Shown: positions 39,901 through 50,636, counted from the stretch's first letter. The stretch is 64,000 nt of DNA from Dasyornis broadbenti (GCA_013397935.1 VZRN01003162.1:1073260-1137259); one strand, 5' to 3'. The notes: generated by a model not told the origin, from the letters alone. A program made the numbers and translations.

Positions 39901-42900
39901 CCCATTGCCTCTGGAATTGTGCATTAATAACATGAAGTAAAAAATGCTTGTGTGGTTACTGGGCTCCAAGAACATGTTCAGTATTTAAATATATTTTGCT
40001 AAAGAAATAACAGTATACTTTTTTCTGTACATCATAGCAGAAAAACAAATTTCAATAATTGCTTTTTCTTTTTAAATTAAATACCCATTAAATTTAACTT
40101 TAGTGACACAAACTATGTCTTTCTCAAAAGGTGTTTTTATTTGCTTGACATACCTGATGGAAGAATTAAAGGATCCTTTGTGGATTTTTGCTTTTTACAG
40201 ATATAGCCAAGTTTCAGCTCACATGGCTGGTTTTCCCATTTAGCATCTCTTCTGGGATTTAGTACTGCACAGAGTTTTTCAGACTCAGGCTCAGGGCTTC
40301 CTTCATGGGATAAAAAATAAATTATTTTTATGTAGCACAGGGTTTATGCCAGCAGCTAAAAGAGCAATTTACTCATAGCCTTTTCATGTGTCAATTATGG
40401 GCTCATGATTTCACTCCTACAATTATTTTTCTACCAGAGATAAGGAAATGAAATTTAGAAGTACTCATCAAAATACTTCTTTCAATGCTTGTTGCATAAT
40501 TCACACCTTCTGCCACATTTGACTACAGAACAGTGGTCATTTCTGCATGTCCCTTTGGAACTTGAATGCAGATTTGCTCCTGGCAGCAAGCAGAACCTCC
40601 TGACATTCCCTGACAATTGCTGTGTCTCTCTTCTGCCTGCCTCTTCAACCAACACTCTAGAGTTTCTCCAGGACCACTGCCCCTGGGGAATGGTCAGTGT
40701 TTTCTTCTCAGAGAGGCCCACAGTGTGATTAATTACTCTTTTCCCCTGTCCCCACCAAAGATACAACATAAAAAAATTCTGCAGTGAACTGGAAATGTGT
40801 AGCTTAATTCATGATCATAGCCGCTGCGTGGGGATACAGGAGCTCTGGGGGTGTGGGCTGCCTGACCTGAGAGCCAACCCCTTGGCTCTGCAAAGCTTGA
40901 GGAATTTGACCAGCTCAGCAGAAGGTAGAAAATCCTCTACCAGACTCAGCAGCTCTGGGTTTTTTCTTCATTCTCGATGCTAGATAAAAGCAGGTGGCAC
41001 CACTGAGACTTGGGATGGCCAAACGATGGACTATGCTTGCATTTATTCAAAATTTGCTGTATGTGACTGTTGCCATGGCAATCATTAAGTGTTTTTCAAA
41101 GATAAACTGTCAATGCCATGAACTCTATTTACAGTCTCTTGAATGAGAGAAGAGCAAAAAAGTGCAAGAAGTGAAGAGGAAGTCTTTGCAAGAGCAATGC
41201 TCACTGGCAGCTGAGACCTTGCAGAATATAGGGTCCAAGAACCCTGTGAGAATTGCAGAGACACAGAGGATTTCACTGATTTGAAGGCATTCCCAGTATG
41301 CTACACTCAGCTAGTGCTTTTTACTTTATCTGACTTTGATAGATGAGGTTATGTAGCTCATCTGCTTGAAATTCCATGAGTTATACCTAGTGCAGAAAAA
41401 CATAATGCTCAGATTTTTTATCTCACGTGTCTCATAAAGCATTCATCTCCCTTTCCTCGTGTTTGTGTGGAATACTACAGGACTGCATTTAATATTCATC
41501 ATATTGATGGGAAATATTAATTCCAAAATTGTTTAAAAAGTTTACTACCTGGTGCCCAGTTAAAGTATCTGAAGGGAAAGCCACCACTCCACTGCCAACC
41601 ACTGTTGAGATTCAGACTGTTAAGCCCAATCCAGAGAGAGGATCTCTTGCTGTCAATCAAATCTAGGTAATTAAAAGAATTGAATTCTAATGAGATTTGC
41701 TAGGAAAACTTCTGCATTTCCATAGTTTGGAAGAAGATAGTAAAAGTCTGCTTAGTGATTTGTAAGTTCAGTACAGAATCCATGTTTACTGGAAATAAAC
41801 TCAGAGGATTTTTTCTGTAGATAAAGGGTAGAGAATTGAAAAAGATTATGCTACATATTGATTTATCTGAACTTAATGCTGGTCTACAGTTATATCTAAA
41901 CAATAAGCTTTGTAAACTTTCAGAAAGACTGAATTGCTACTATTAATATTATTACAGGTTTTCTTGATTGTGGTGCAATTGATATAGGACCTTCATTCTA
42001 CAGAGTGTGCATAAATCTAGAAAGTCTGAATAAAATTTGTATTGTATTTTCAAAAAACTATTTCATTCTATATACATGAAGAATACCGATTTATTAACAC
42101 AAAATATAATCGTAGAATATATCATATAATGTAATAGTTGTATAATGACTGCCTCCTAAAATGTTGTTTGTTCTTTTAAGGTCCCTTTCCAGGACCTTTC
42201 TGGTGTTTTCTGAGCTTGAGCTAACTGTTGCTTAATTAGCTGGAAATTCTTTGATTTTTTAAATTTAAAAAAAAAATAATAATTCAAGTGGTAATTCCAC
42301 AATTCCACAACTTACAAAAATCAGCCTATAAAAAGCTTGATGTACTGTAATTTTACTATTTCTGATTGGTATTTATACCACTTTTTAACATCAGCTATTC
42401 AGTGTAATGTGATTAAAGCACTGAAACATTTGTAATCAGTCAAAAAAAAAAACCCTTTTGAAACTTTTTTTACTGAATCTTGCTTATTAGTTCACCTCTT
42501 AGATACATTTGTTCATGTATCTCCGTGACACTTAATAATTCTGCATTCTGTTGTTGACAGCTCTTCCTTGCTTGGTGCCATGTGAGAGCCGACTGGTGGT
42601 TTATCTGGTAGTAGGTTCCTGTCAAAGGATCTGTCCTCCAAAATCTGTCACTGTCTGTGTGAGAGAAAGGAGATTTAGTATCTGAATTTGTAATAAACAT
42701 TTTACACAAAACGTTATGGCAAAATTAACTGTGAGCTTGTTTGTGAAATAGAATTTTGGAGGAAATAAAGCTCAGACTCACAAGTTATCTTGATCTTTGT
42801 TAAGAGGGTTTGTCATTGACATAAGCAAAGATGAGCCTTTCACCCTTTATTTGCACTTTACCCGTCAAAGTTTATAATCTCTAGTTGAAAAAAAATATTG

Positions 42901-45900
42901 TAAAGAGATCAATAAATCAAAACTTTATCTTGGTCCTTGTCTACTCTAAGAACCTGTTCAACAGCTCATAGGCTATGCCCAAGTTTATTCTTGGCTGAAA
43001 CACAACTGAAATACAAACACTTCCAGTAATGAAACCTTTCTTGTGAAATTACGCCATCACTAATCACATTTCCCGTGCTATAGGCCTAGGGAAGAGCAGC
43101 TGGAAAGCTGCCCAGTGGAAACGGACTTGGGGTTGCTGGTTGATAACCAGCCCAACATGAGCCAGCAGTGCCCAGGTGGCCAAGAGGCCAAAGGCATCCT
43201 GGCCTGGATCAGCAATAGTGCGGCCAGCAGGACCAGGGCAGTGATTGTCCTCCTGCCCTCAGCACTGGTGAGGCCACACTTCAAATACTTGGTTCAGTTT
43301 TGATCCTCACTACAATAACGATCTGGAGGTGCTGGAGCATGTCCAGAGGAGGGCAAGAGAGCTGGTGAAGGGCCCTGTGAGGAGCAGCTGAGGGAATTGA
43401 GGTTATATTTGTAGTCTGCATGTGTTTTAGGTAACTGGAATTTTGAAATTGTCTTCTGAGAGCTCACTGTTAGCAAAACTGCTCCCTGGGCAAGTGCTAA
43501 AATAAGCTGTGATTACACCTTCCCCTAAATTTCTCTTTTGTTGAGAAAAAAATACTAAATTACTTGAGTGATTTATTAGCGGAAATGTTTTCTGGTCTTA
43601 TTGTGTTTCTTTATTGCTGATTCATAGATTTTTAACATACTTTTTTAACTGTAGACTCAAGTATTAGTGATAATGTCCCAACAATTTTATAATGCCAAAT
43701 ACTTCATGTTTTCTAGTTTATATAGTGAGAATGTCATGGGAATTTTCAAGCTACTGCTCGCAATATTGCACCAGAGAATAATTTTCACAAACTCAGTCAA
43801 AATGATGGTGGTTGTTGGTGAGAGTGAGTTGAACCTGGTTTACCAGTGCAATACTCCTATCAAAAGGACAAATTGTGATTCTGTGGTATAGCACTGAAAA
43901 ATTAAGTTTGAGGCAGCATTTTTAATATCTTCATTAACATTGTGTTTTGGTGTTCTTGATCCTGCATTCCAATGCCCATACTTTTATCTGTTCAGATAAC
44001 ATTATTTTGTAATGTAGTCTGAAACATTAAAAGGGAAATGGCGATCATTCTATTTCAGTAAAACCTTTAAGCCAATCTTCTAATTTCGTATCTTTCAGAA
44101 AACACACTACATCCTCCTGTGAAGTGTAGACCAATCTTGTTATACAGAAGAGGGCTTTGCTTGGGTAGAAAAGGTTACACTACTGCTATCACAGATATCA
44201 GTGATTATTAGGCTGTGAATAGCATCTCAATTTCCAGGTGATTCTATGCTGAAGACAGTCATATTTAAAGCACACTGTTTTTTTCCTGGGTCTTAACTAC
44301 TGATGGACACACTCACACAACTTTCAGCCTGACTGCAGACTATTAGCAAACAGATTTATGTCTGTCAGGAACGTTATTGCGGGAAAGAGACATTTTTTGA
44401 GTAAAATAAGGTAATTGTAAGGTTTTTCCTTTCCGTATTTTTAGAAGCATCTCAATATTGATGTATTTACTTAACAGTGCTGTGTTACAGTGCCTGTGTC
44501 AGCATGTGGGACTTACTGGCATCTGGACAGAGCCCATACAAATGGTCAACGTCGAAGTTGGGCGTTGTTGGACACCACAACAAGCCATCTGACCTGCCAG
44601 CAGCTGTGCACTCGGCATACCATCTACCGCTCAACAGGAAGGGGAAGGCACATGGAGCTCCGTTGGAATTTCCTAACAGTGTAAACAGATCTGAGGGGGC
44701 AAAAGAGAAATTTTAATATAGATATATGAATATATGTGTCTGTACTCACCATACGACTAACTGGAGGAAGGATTACGTCAGTGTAATTGGGGAACTGCTG
44801 TCACCAGCAATCTTTCATGGAAGTTCTTGGCAGGTCTTGCAATTTACCGTTTGCTTCTGGAGTACATCATCAGCTGTACCAGCTGGAAATTAAGCAGTTT
44901 CATGCTGGAGCCAACTTATGAAAGAACTGTAGTCATTTTTATCTCATATATTTAAATATAATTTTCTAAAAATAGTGCTATCTTTTTTATCATGTGGTTT
45001 AACTTCCTATCATTCTTTAGAAGTAAGCCATTCATTTAATTGTTAAATGTGGGATTTTTTGACATCTGAAATCTCATAAAGCTACTGAAGGTATCATGCA
45101 TGGAATTATTTCCTTACAATTAATAATGATGTATTAAACCTAGAGAATTTTCCCTGTCATCCAATAATACTAATATAATCTCAGTAGTAATAGTCTGCAG
45201 TTAAATAAAGTTCTTTGATTACAGAGTCACAGAATCACGGAATGGTTCAGGTTGGAAGGGACCACAGTGGCTCATCTGTTCCAACCTCCCTGTTCAAGCA
45301 GCGCCATCCCAGAGCACACAGCACAGGATTGTGTCCAGACAATTATTGAAAATCTCCAGGGAGGGAAACTCCACAACATCTCTGGACAATCTGTTCCAGT
45401 GCTTGGTAAGAGAAGTTCTTCCTCGTATTTAGGCGGAACTTCCTGTGCTTCAGGTTCTGCCTGTTGTATCATTGCTAGGCACCACTGAGAAGAGTGATTA
45501 ATGCTAACAATTAAAAATAACCTACATCCACATTCTCTTTAAAAGTAAAGAATAAAAAATATGCGCATTTTTTGCGAATACTGCAATCTCCCTGAACCTA
45601 GGCAGCTGTGCTTTTTCAGGATGGAGGGATACAGGCCTGAATATGTAAATAATCATTCTCTAGTCCACCATTGCCTCAGGGGGAGCAGCTGATACTAGGC
45701 TAAGGGGAGTAGAAATCAAAAGACCTTATCTCTGATGGGAAACAAGTGGATTCAATCAACCATCAATATTAACCTTTAAACTTTACCTTCATGGCCGTGA
45801 GAACACAAATCATCCATGGTTCCATAGATCTTCCATTTTTCCATTGTCTCTGAACCTGTTTTCAGCACAATATTTTCTTTTCTTTTGCCAGCACTGAGAA

Positions 45901-48498
45901 ATAAATCTTCCCCTTGGATTGCCAAGGCTGCATTTTTGCATTCCCATTTCAGGAATTCACTTTCCTTGTTGCATGGGTACAGAGAAATTTTAGCCTGGTT
46001 TCTCTTGTAGGGCACTCCCAAGCATTGTGCAAATGTCACGCTCATTAGCTGATGATCAGAGGCCCACCTGAATTTTTGTAAGTCATTGTTTTTCCTGCAA
46101 GTGGCTGTTGTGACTGCCTCAGAACTCTGAGCAATTAAACAGAGCTTAGTATCCTCATTGTATATTAAGAATGTTTCCTTGTCTGTAAAACAAAACATTC
46201 AGAATAAGTGTTTATAATGAGCACATGGTGAGGGGAGTTTGTGAGCAGAAAGATGTGCTGTTTATTCTATGCTGATCTGACTCATATCAGAAGGCTGCAA
46301 ATATTTACAAGGATCAAATGGTATTTTCAAGACTTACTTCATTCTGGGAAGGAAAAGTAAGTACAGCTCAGTAAATACATGTAAACACAATACAGAAGAA
46401 TGAGAACACATAAACTACATAATGGCTGCTTAAAAAATTTGATCATAATAATGGAATTTCATCTTCTCCTGAAATGCACATTTCATTCAAGATTTCCAAA
46501 AGAGACCTTTACTGAAAATTTGGAAGTTGGCCATCACTTTCATGCATTTTAGATTTAGCTCCTGCTACATATATCTCCATGGGGTTGCCCCTGTGCTTAA
46601 TACAGTTAGTGACTGAGCCTTCTGTGACTCTTGCTCCTCCTGAAATTGACATGTTCTGTTATGGTTTGGGGCTTATTTTGGAATTTAAAACTGCATAATG
46701 GTGACTTGTTATCTTGCCTTGATCCAGTATCCTTCCATTTGTACATCTATCATAAGAAGTCAATACAATTTGCATCATAAATCACAAGCATTCTCACAAG
46801 AACCAACACTGAGAAGCATATAGATACTACAGGTGTGGGCCTGCATGGCTGTGCACTGTGAATGCTACACAAGATCTTTAACCCTCCCAAAGGGCTATAG
46901 GCAGCCTAATGTAGCAATCCATGGAAATAAGCAGGCCCTGCTGGAAGGGGCTGTCCAGAACTGCAGCTGTGCTGTGTCACACAAAGCAAGTCCGCCTGGG
47001 CACAAAGCTGCGTGCTCTTCCAAATGTCAGGTAGCATATAGCTCTCACTGGCTTTGGGTCATGAGGGATTGAAATTTGGACTACAGGGAATATTCTAGGA
47101 CCTATAGAACAGGAGAGCAAGATTTTGTCCTTTAGTCGTCTGTGCCTCAAATCCCCACCTGGAAGCAGAGATGCAACATCACTGCCATATCCATCTGAGA
47201 TGATAATGCATAACAGAGAATGAGATACCCCTCCAAACACTAAATTAAATTTCTAGGACTAATGTAGGGTGTTAGAGCAAGCCAATACTGAGTAGTGAAC
47301 AGAGGAGAAAGTGGGAAATTCTGGAAGGCTATGACAGAAAATGTAGTTCTTGAGCTCTTCCAGAAAGTCCCTGTATTATTTTGACCAGCTCAGTAATATA
47401 TTGAAGTTTCACTTCTGCAAATCTGAATTTCAAGCTGAGACTTAGTCTCTTCTTTTCTTGTCCATTTAGGCAAATTTTTAAAAATCTTATTAAATCTTTT
47501 ATTTCTTACTGCTCAGTAAATAAGTACTTAGTGTAGTCCTGTAAGTTTTGGCTATTGTCACTTGTCGAACTTTTGGGTCTAATAATAGGAGTTTGTGCTG
47601 GAAACTGTGAGGTTCCTGCTTTTAGGTTGGGTTCCCAGCTCACAGAGTAGGTGGGAGATCCCCTATCTTCACAGGGTGATACTGTGATGGCTCTCACACA
47701 GCTGGCACTTGATATGCATCCCACTCCACAAATCTAATGAAAGGAAGGATAAAGAAGACATGTCCTTGAACTTGAATATTATCTTCATCCTTACATCAAA
47801 AGAGTACTTTGATCTGTCTTTGGTCAACTTCAGAGCCTTAACTGTGCCTCTCATCCTTACTCTTACTGCTGTAGTGGTTATTCCACAGCTGTTCGTGACT
47901 CTCATAAATTTCTAATATTTTTTTTTCACTGACATCTGCTCAGCCACAGTGTTGCATCTTACATCAGTCCACAAGTTCTATCTCATCCCACACAATCTCA
48001 TGCTAAGGCTAGGAGAAACACATACAACACCCTATTTAATTCCTTCATCCTTTTAATTTTTTGTGAGTCCGTCATATATATAGACAAGGACTATGGAGCA
48101 CACTGGGAAGTCCATCTACGTTACAGTAGCAAACATAACCAATAAATAAGTTGTACCCACAAGTCAATCTGTCTTCATACCTTACTCTGTCCTGACTTCT
48201 GATTCCCAGCTTTACCCCATTTTGGATATTCCCGTCTCTTTAAAAGTAAATCAACATCTCTGTATCTGTCTTTTGGAAATTTCTGTGGACCACTCCCATT
48301 AGGACAAATATGAAATGCAGAGTAGTAAAACTGTGTGAAAATCTTAAACATCCTGAGAAACCAGCAAGACAACAGAAATGCCCACTTTCACATCCACTTT
48401 TGCAGGGGGTAGGAAAAAACAGACTCACCGAGTGTCTGAAAAGCAGTACGAGCAAATGAGAGGAAAACTAAAACTGTAGAAAAGGTCAAGTGTTTCAT
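15313..48498 (-). CDS. MRC1L: Macrophage mannose receptor 1-like, complete gene (gene 1, 30 exons)
   Basis: Type I membrane endocytic C-type lectin receptor. Coding exons, 5' to 3' on the minus strand: 48498-48429, 46182-45787, 44690-44517, 42654-42496, 41662-41549, 40300-40154, 39269-39096, 38545-38388, 37974-37864, 36724-36609, 36150-36002, 33745-33546, 33241-33114, 32490-32403, 31830-31695, 29579-29541, 29434-29271, 28278-28211, 27788-27688, 26953-26811, 25688-25583, 24792-24596, 23075-22973, 22303-22071, 20937-20772, 19232-19080, 17624-17508, 17247-17080, 15970-15935, 15512-15313. All junctions are AG/GT, all phases agree, and the sum is 4314 nt (1437 residues), close to the roughly 1456 of human MRC1. 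The human gene also has 30 exons. I infer direct orthology no more precisely than the MRC1-like family, because a paralogue lies 2.5 kb upstream. Exon borders are hand-called without transcript data. Confidence 0.95.
17080..19232 (-). CDS. MRC1L: Gene 1 exons 26-28: CTLD8
   Basis: Exons 19080-19232, 17508-17624 and 17080-17247 encode residues 1214-1359. The start PTEPPQLPGKCPES and SWIPFYGHCYYFEAS match mammalian CTLD8 closely. The core NFWTGLKK, VWTDKSAMDFVNW, GEPSN and GYICKK is present, with no EPN or WND. Besides the six cysteines of the long form there is a seventh, C1336 (codon 17150-17152, in KDCGELC). It is absent from gene 2 and from the usual family pattern. All three exons have phase 1 borders. 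Confidence 0.94.
20772..22303 (-). CDS. MRC1L: Gene 1 exons 24-25: CTLD7
   Basis: Exons 22071-22303 and 20772-20937 encode residues about 1081-1213. Motifs seen: SELASILDPYSQ, EPLWIGLNSN, YRWIDRWSLVYSKW, GEPKQ, ACVYLDTDGTWKT and VCKKSDG. Four fold cysteines are present and EPN reads EPK, so no calcium site is expected. The intron between the two exons is phase 0 and falls straight after LNSNM, the same place as in gene 2. By hand alignment the second exon is identical to its gene 2 counterpart at 30 of 56 residues. Confidence 0.94.
22973..25688 (-). CDS. MRC1L: Gene 1 exons 21-23: CTLD6
   Basis: Exons 25583-25688, 24596-24792 and 22973-23075, with the end of exon 20 (GGCPADW), cover residues about 933-1080. 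Recognisable parts are CYKFFGSS, TSLGGNLASIPNEQ, AFLTYHLKD, PWIGLNDM, WSDGGAVSYTNW, DCVSLK and GYICQ. There are six cysteines and no EPN or WND (KDSPK and KWNN). The loop between the NW and DC cores is long, as in mammals. Exon 21 is 106 nt against 115 in gene 2, and exon 22 is 197 against 182, so loop lengths have drifted between the paralogues. Confidence 0.93.
26811..29579 (-). CDS. MRC1L: Gene 1 exons 16-20: linker and CTLD5 with intact EPN/WND
   Basis: Exon 29541-29579 (39 nt) encodes a Pro-rich linker. Exons 29271-29434, 28211-28278, 27688-27788 and 26811-26953 encode CTLD5 (residues about 787-930) and the start of CTLD6. The full calcium/mannose set is present: GEPNF (codons 27734-27742), QENC, and LWNDVSC (26940-26948), with four fold cysteines. 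Of the eight gene 1 CTLDs, this is the only one with both EPN and WND, so it is the best candidate sugar-binding domain of the protein. In mammals CTLD5 also has these motifs but plays a secondary role. Confidence 0.94.
30218..30306 (+). repeat. CR1 LINE 3' tail in gene 1 intron 15
   Basis: GGGGCTTTGAGCAAACTGGT, then GTTGGAACTAGATAGTC and TTTAAGGTCCCTTACAAC match the CR1 3' end with a short internal deletion, antisense to gene 1. Confidence 0.85.
31695..33241 (-). CDS. MRC1L: Gene 1 exons 13-15: CTLD4 without a sugar site
   Basis: Exons 33114-33241, 32403-32490 and 31695-31830, with the end of exon 12, encode residues about 641-773. The fold is intact (FWIGLQ, WSDGSPV, DCG, EHC, NWIC). The residues that coordinate calcium and mannose in mammalian CTLD4 are gone: the EPN segment is replaced by YFYDTAF and WND by WIK. 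An additional cysteine, C714 (codon 32445-32447), follows WIGLQ and has no obvious partner. In mammals this domain carries most of the mannose binding, so gene 1 should differ in ligand use. The loss is read directly; the functional consequence is inferred. Confidence 0.93.
33546..36724 (-). CDS. MRC1L: Gene 1 exons 10-12: CTLD3
   Basis: Exons 36609-36724, 36002-36150 and 33546-33745 encode residues 502 to about 640, plus the first 17 residues of CTLD4 (CPLDWDTSNSTNSCFK). The core EKYFWIGLSDVEEQGSFKW is clear, and six fold cysteines are present. The EPN position reads MPG and the WND position WDI, so no sugar site is expected. Exon 11 ends CCTG|GTACTC, a donor poor in the +4 to +6 positions. 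The intron behind it carries a retroviral insertion beginning at its tenth base (see separate entries). Confidence 0.94.
34097..34655 (-). repeat. CR1 LINE fragment in gene 1 intron 11
   Basis: It begins ATCATAGAAAATCATAGAAC, then TTTAGGTTGGAAAAG, GGGTAGCCTATTCCAAGGCC and CATCTCTGGACATGCTGCAG. This is a CR1 3' portion of about 560 bp in the sense of gene 1. It lies directly beside the endogenous retrovirus. Confidence 0.88.
34869..35318 (-). repeat. 3' LTR of the intron 11 endogenous retrovirus
   Basis: About 450 bp from TGATG to a tentative CA end. It contains an AT-rich 5' part with repeated TATATAAAA-like units (about 35210-35290) and a TATA-like TCTATAAAAATT about 65 bp before the end (near 34928-34936). 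No AATAAA is seen on the coding strand. The 3' border is uncertain because the target-site duplication is not clear. Being in the sense orientation, it could act as a promoter for downstream exons 12-30 of gene 1. Confidence 0.65.
35370..35945 (-). pseudogene. env: Endogenous retroviral envelope remnant, transmembrane subunit
   Basis: An open frame of about 190 codons looks like a gamma-type retroviral TM subunit. In order there is a basic cleavage-like cluster (near 35885-35900), heptad-repeat coiled-coil segments, an immunosuppressive-domain-like stretch (about 35640-35700), the CX6CC region (35616-35642), a second helical segment, and a C-terminal membrane anchor (about 35378-35455) with a very short tail. 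The first cysteine of CX6CC is Phe, while the paired cysteines are kept. The surface subunit and its own start are absent, so it cannot be a functional envelope. Its frame is continuous with the upstream CTLD3 exon. Confidence 0.82.
37864..39269 (-). CDS. MRC1L: Gene 1 exons 7-9: CTLD2
   Basis: Exons 39096-39269, 38388-38545 and 37864-37974 encode residues 354-501. There are six cysteines of the long-form CTLD (VKCPEEW, GHCF, ISCN, EDCV, SACD, YICR). The segment TQMYFEWSDGTPVTYTKW is nearly the mammalian CTLD2 sequence. The motif positions read GEPT and YWAD instead of EPN and WND, as in mammals, so this is a structural domain rather than a sugar-binding one. Intron phases are 1, then 0, then 0. 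Confidence 0.94.
40154..42654 (-). CDS. MRC1L: Gene 1 exons 4-6: CTLD1
   Basis: Exons 42496-42654, 41549-41662 and 40154-40300 encode residues 214-353. The start TYYQINHQSALTWHQARKSC is very close to mammalian MRC1 CTLD1, and the WIGLNSL core is present. Four fold cysteines are seen (KSC, KLC, QPC, YIC). The EPN position reads SPE and the WND position WEN, so no calcium/mannose site is expected. CTLD1 is also inactive for sugar in mammals. The last codons form a Lys/Thr/Pro linker to CTLD2. Confidence 0.94.
43085..43400 (+). repeat. CR1 LINE internal fragment in gene 1 intron 3
   Basis: AGCTGGAAAGCTGCCCAGTG, CATCCTGGCCTGGATCAGCA and GTGAGGCCACACTTCAAATA belong to the CR1 segment just before its 3' UTR. 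It is in the plus orientation and truncated. Confidence 0.88.
44517..44690 (-). CDS. MRC1L: Gene 1 exon 3: fibronectin type II domain
   Basis: Residues about 156-213. The four-cysteine fibronectin II pattern is complete: GAPCAFPF, WYAECT, LLWCPTT and YGLCPDA, with the aromatic residues (FPF, RWY, LWC, NFDVD) that form the gelatin/collagen-binding pocket in the family. Collagen binding is therefore likely to be conserved. The donor after GCCA is GTAAGT, phase 1. A CR1 fragment sits in the intron before it and another in the intron after it. Confidence 0.95.
45223..45475 (-). repeat. CR1 LINE 3' fragment in gene 1 intron 2
   Basis: CAGAGTCACAGAATCACGGA, then GGTTCAGGTTGGAAGGGACC, TTCAAGCAGCGCCATCCCAG and CTGGACAATCTGTTCCAGTG. 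This is the CR1 3' region with the same orientation as gene 1. Confidence 0.88.
45787..46182 (-). CDS. MRC1L: Gene 1 exon 2: ricin-B-type cysteine-rich domain
   Basis: One 396-nt exon (residues about 24-155) encodes the N-terminal beta-trefoil domain. It opens DKETFLIYNEDTKLCL and has the family hallmarks FRWASDHQLMS, a QCLGV segment, EFLKWECKN and GEDLFLSAGKR, then WKIYGTMDDLCS. In mammalian MRC1 this domain binds sulfated GalNAc and related glycans through an aromatic residue in the KWEC region. That Trp is present here, so binding is plausible but inferred. The domain occupies a single exon, as in mammals. Intron 1 (46183-48428) holds no recognised gene or repeat. Confidence 0.95.
48429..48498 (-). 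CDS. MRC1L: Gene 1 exon 1: start codon and signal peptide
   Basis: The exon encodes 23 codons plus one base. It starts MKHLTFSTVLVFLSFA, a basic residue followed by a hydrophobic core and small residues, typical of a cleaved signal peptide (cleavage probably around residue 16-19). The donor is TCG|GTGAGT, phase 1, and joins exon 2 to give an Asp codon. This ATG was chosen because it is the only one giving a signal sequence in frame with the cysteine-rich domain, and the next exon has no alternative leader. Any untranslated part of exon 1 lies above 48498. Confidence 0.93.
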
Positions 48499-48640
48499 TC
48501 TGCCTTCTTATTCATAGAGAGATGAGGTGAAATTAATTGTTGCAGTACAAGTCCTTAAAGAATCAGTTGGCGCTGGCTCCTTCTCAGTTTTGGAGATTTT
48601 TAGTTGAAAGAGAAAACTCTGGGCTCTAAATAAGGAAATA
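48499..48640 (-). promoter_or_regulatory. Proximal promoter/5' UTR of gene 1 with ISRE-like site
   Basis: This is the segment directly upstream of the gene 1 start codon. It contains GAAAGAGAAAAC (plus-strand 48606-48617), which fits the GAAANNGAAA core bound by interferon regulatory factors, about 110 bp before the ATG. A GGAA core (ETS/PU.1 type) lies nearby within a CCTTATTTAG sequence. There is no CpG island and no clear TATA box. Family knowledge (myeloid expression, PU.1 and IRF control) makes this plausible, but the transcription start is not known. Confidence 0.4.
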
Positions 48641-50516
48641 TCCTGTCACATGTGGTATTTTGAAATCTATAAATAATTACAAAATTCAAACTTTGCATCT
48701 GAAAGTGAAGTTTCCATCCATTCAAATGCAAGTGGCAAAGTTTGAACATTTTGAGGTCATTCCACTGAATTATTTTTAACTTTCTTGGTTCTGTGCTGGA
48801 ATTGTATTCTTGAATTCTGACTCTGAAAGACAAAGAAGCAGTGAATGCACTTTAAATGGATGTACTTTAAATGTCATACATATATACCTGGGAAACACAG
48901 AGAAAAATACATGCAAATTTCTTAGCCAGATAGGTCTTCTCTGCTGCAAAAGATATATTGATTTAATTTACTGCAGTGAGCAATGTTGACTATTTCAGTA
49001 TGAAAAATTAACCCACGCAGGACAATTTAATTTTGCTCAATGATTTGACAAACTGGGTACTATGTATACACCTGCCTTTTATCTATCCAGTGTATCAGCT
49101 ACTGTGCTGTTTTTTCATGTGAATTTATCTTAGAAGAACAAATACATATTAGCCAAATCTTCCCAAATCTTTCTCTTATCAATGGTTTGGCAAATAAACT
49201 GCCTTTCAAAATTATTTAATCCATGAAGTACAAATGAACTTTAATACTTTATTCTTTTTTTTGTACCAAGTGTAAATGAGACAAGGAAAGTTTATTTTCA
49301 AATTTTGCAAGTCATCTGCAGTCTTTTATTAAGTGGAAGTGAACTTCAGCTATGATGCACAGTCCCACAGTTATTTTGTAGAAAAGAGAGGAAAGAAATT
49401 CAGCTGAAATTGCTCTTCAAATTTTCTCTCATTTTTCTTGGCTTTATTATGAAGACAAATCTCACAGTATTTTCTGCAAGAGCAAAGCATCATTTAATAT
49501 GATAGAAGAAACACCTTCACACAATACAGAGTCTTCGGAGCTGTGTTATCAATATAAAATATAAAAGTTTTAAATAATTATATTATTTGGGGATTTTTAA
49601 AATCTGTTTATTCTTTTCATTTGCTTTGCCTTTACATTAGCCCCCAAACCGCACTGAATTCAGTTCAGTATTTACAAAAAAAGAAAAATATGTGTATTTT
49701 TTGTAACTTATATGAAGAGGGAGAAGAAAGTTGTAAGATCAAGAGGACTGTCATTCAAGGTAGTTTGAGTACAAAATGCCTTTTATTCCTTTTCCTCTGC
49801 AATATGTTTTGTCCAATTGCCATACCTACAAATTGTAAATTCAGTGTCATGTGACATCTCCTCTGCAGTTATTACTCACTTTCTAAAAGTTTGCTATTGC
49901 CAGAGATCCTTGAGATCCTTTTTCTTCAGTATATCACAGACAACAGAAAATTCATAGAAAACTTAAATAGCTCGGTAAACCTCTAAAATATTTCACTGGC
50001 AAGGCACTGCTTTGTGCCCCTCAATTTTACTGGACTGTAGCATGGACATGTTGCCCAGTTATCAGTCTTTTCATCAGAGAGGTGGAGGACAGTAAGGAAA
50101 GATGTCTTAAGATGAGTGGTCAAGTGAAATAAAATGAGGAATGGATTATTCCAAATTTATTTGGCAACTACTTTATTTTATATATATTTATTTTATATAT
50201 TTTATATATTATTGATGGCTTTTTTAGTCATATGCCTTGTTCATATTTCTCTGTTTTCTCCTGTCAGCCTCTCTTTTACGGTAGAAGACTCATTAAATCA
50301 AGAAACCATGTAACATCTCAACATGCTAATTGAACACTGAAGTATTATTATATAATATATAGATTCTTTATTGATATAGTCTCATGTTCATAACTGATAA
50401 AAAACATTCAAAGTCATAGAATAAGACTGTATGCAAATATTTATTTGTTTTGCAAAATCCGAGTTGAAGCCATGAATGAAGGACAAGTATTTGCATTTCA
50501 CTTATAATACTATTGC

Positions 50517-50596
50517 AAGGAAGATATTTGTGTAAAGGATATAACACAAGGGCCAAGGAAGATATTTGTGTAAAGGATATAACACAACACAAGGGC
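50517..50596. repeat. 38-bp tandem duplication
   Basis: Two nearly identical copies of a unit starting AAGGAAGATATTTGTGTAAA and continuing GGATATAACACAAGGGCC. The second copy has a 5-bp ACAAC insertion. It lies in the spacer downstream of gene 2. Confidence 0.9.
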
Positions 50597-50630
50597 AGCA
50601 ATGGAGACAAACAATTCCTGTAAATCTCTG

Positions 50631-50636
50631 TTTATT
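50631..50636 (-). other. Candidate polyadenylation signal of gene 2
   Basis: AATAAA on the minus strand, the first after the gene 2 stop codon (about 400 nt downstream). Further copies lie near 50440 and 50367. The one actually used is unknown. Confidence 0.3.
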
